NCBI GenBank assembly: GCA_037576215.1
Contig: JBANDB010000003.1
Coordinates: 7,626,001-7,690,000 of the forward strand
Source: Armillaria gallica
Taxonomy: Eukaryota; Basidiomycota; Agaricomycetes; Agaricales; Physalacriaceae
Direction of reading: 5' to 3'
Length of the DNA: 64,000 nucleotides
Part shown: piece by piece, positions 62,891 through 64,000 of the stretch
Layout of the letters: every line of letters begins with the position of its first letter
Numbering within the stretch: position 1 is the stretch's first letter
Position numbers and translations under genes: made by a program
Notes under the pieces: model-generated
The model's database searches: none
Seen by the model: only the letters and a program-made list of their open reading frames with translations
Told to the model about the DNA's origin: nothing

Positions 62891-64000
62891 AACTTGTTAA
62901 AATAGAAGGTAGCCACAGTTCTGCGACAGTCATGCACGGTAGAATATCCTCCAGAGTCGGGAATCTAATGTCCATTTGCAAGGGTACCATGTTCGATGGA
63001 GGGCAAACAAACTTCAAGTATAATACCGAAATTCCGACTCGGTCCTCCCCGGGCTCGAGCGGAACGTTCGGCTCTGCTTATGGAGCACGAGAGTTGCGTA
63101 TGTTCCAAATTTCCTATACAATCAATGTGCAAGGAGAACGGTGAAAGCTAAGAATACCAAGCCAGTGGTGTCGGTGGTGAACGATAAACCTAAAACGACA
63201 CCGTGTGATTACTCCCCGTGCAAGCTCTCTATACTCAGTGCTTTTCGCTATTCACAGCAGTCTCAGTAGGGATTACCGTATTGCCATTATCTTGTATTTG
63301 CATGTAATTTGCATCGGTCTGAGGGGGGAGGGAGATCGGCAAAGATCGGCCGTATCGTGACCATAGTATCGGTGACTTAGCCGGCAACTAAACTATGGAA
63401 CTTGAGATACAACTACCACCATGCTGCTTACCATCCCCATCCCGCCGCCCATTACCGACCAAACTATTCATACGGATCTGAGTAAACTCTCCTGCCTTGT
63501 TTCTTAGTTCTCGAACCTCCTCGACTGATCTTGTAGCGGACGTTGTTGACTGATCCTCGACTGGATTTCTACGAGCCTTGAATTCTGACTCCCCCATTCA
63601 AAATAACGCGGCTACACTACATAAGTCAATCATCCGCTTATGCCTGGAAATAATTTCTTCTATATTCGACACCTTGGTTTCGTCTAATCGCTTTCATCTT
63701 TTGTGCTTTCCCTGGATGGAAACGATTATTCCGGTGCTTTTCCGACGTTAACCGTTTTACCGTGGCCATAATTAACCTGCGCGCTTTACGCTTCCCAGAC
63801 GTAACCTTCGCAGGAGGATCTGCTCAGTTACTTCATTTCTTTATCTTCTAGGCAGATGTTCTTCATTTGTGTTCTTGCTCCAGAGACGTTGCCCTCAAGT
63901 TTTACACTATATCGGTTACGGTAGCGGAGTTTGAGTCGTATGTTGTCATGTCCTTTTGATACGCGGTGGCGGCAACATGTGTCCTTTACCGCCCTTACCG
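62891..64000. other. Right edge, no supported gene
   Basis: A minus-strand frame 63597..63388 (GESEFKARRNPVEDQSTTSA then RSVEEVRELRNKAGEFTQIR) is hydrophilic and has coding-like composition. It could be the 3' exon of a gene or of a retroelement, but nothing around it confirms this. The rest shows nothing. Confidence 0.3.

Overview
The window looks like nuclear DNA of a mushroom-forming basidiomycete (Agaricomycetes). Genes are broken by many short introns of about 45-70 bases with GTNNGT...AG borders. The gene families are typical of that class: F-box/LRR singletons, MYND zinc-finger proteins, a laccase, a GH79 enzyme, a DUF1996 protein, cupredoxins, a basidiomycete-type flavin halogenase and an NRPS-like A-T-TE enzyme. 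I re-spliced the genes by hand. For most of the recognised ones every exon joins in frame, and those coordinates are given to the base.

Layout. 0.2-6.2 kb: an F-box/LRR-like protein, a small NDUFA4/MLRQ-type mitochondrial subunit and an MFS transporter with a doubtful N-terminus. 6.2-11 kb: minus-strand material, including a decayed sterol-glucosyltransferase-like fragment and an unrecognised gene. 11.4-12.7 kb: a DNAJC21/Jjj1-like J-domain protein. 14.9-16.4 kb: an F-box/LRR-type protein. 16.4-20.6 kb: gene-poor DNA with a 300-bp fold-back element. 20.6-23.2 kb: an intact laccase of about 21 exons. 23.2-32.6 kb: a 9 kb gene-poor stretch. 32.6-39.9 kb: a flavin-dependent halogenase and a 19-exon NRPS-like A-T-TE gene on the same strand, with a broken RAD54B/Rdh54-like helicase fragment between them. 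41.9-43.1 kb: a secreted two-domain cupredoxin on the minus strand. 43.1-48.6 kb: gene-poor. 48.6-52.4 kb: a DUF1996 secreted protein and a MYND protein. 54.6-57.9 kb: an F-box gene with a probable frameshift and a convergent MYND gene. 58.9-62.7 kb: a GH79 glycoside hydrolase and a single-exon F-box protein, followed by a tRNA-like element.

The best candidate for an undescribed system is the halogenase plus A-T-TE pair, which suggests a small pathway making a halogenated aryl or quinone-like product. The laccase, cupredoxin, DUF1996 and GH79 genes are secreted functions that fit a plant-litter or wood-degrading life style; nothing in the sequence ties them into one unit. About half of the window carries no gene I can support. 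Those stretches are named below.
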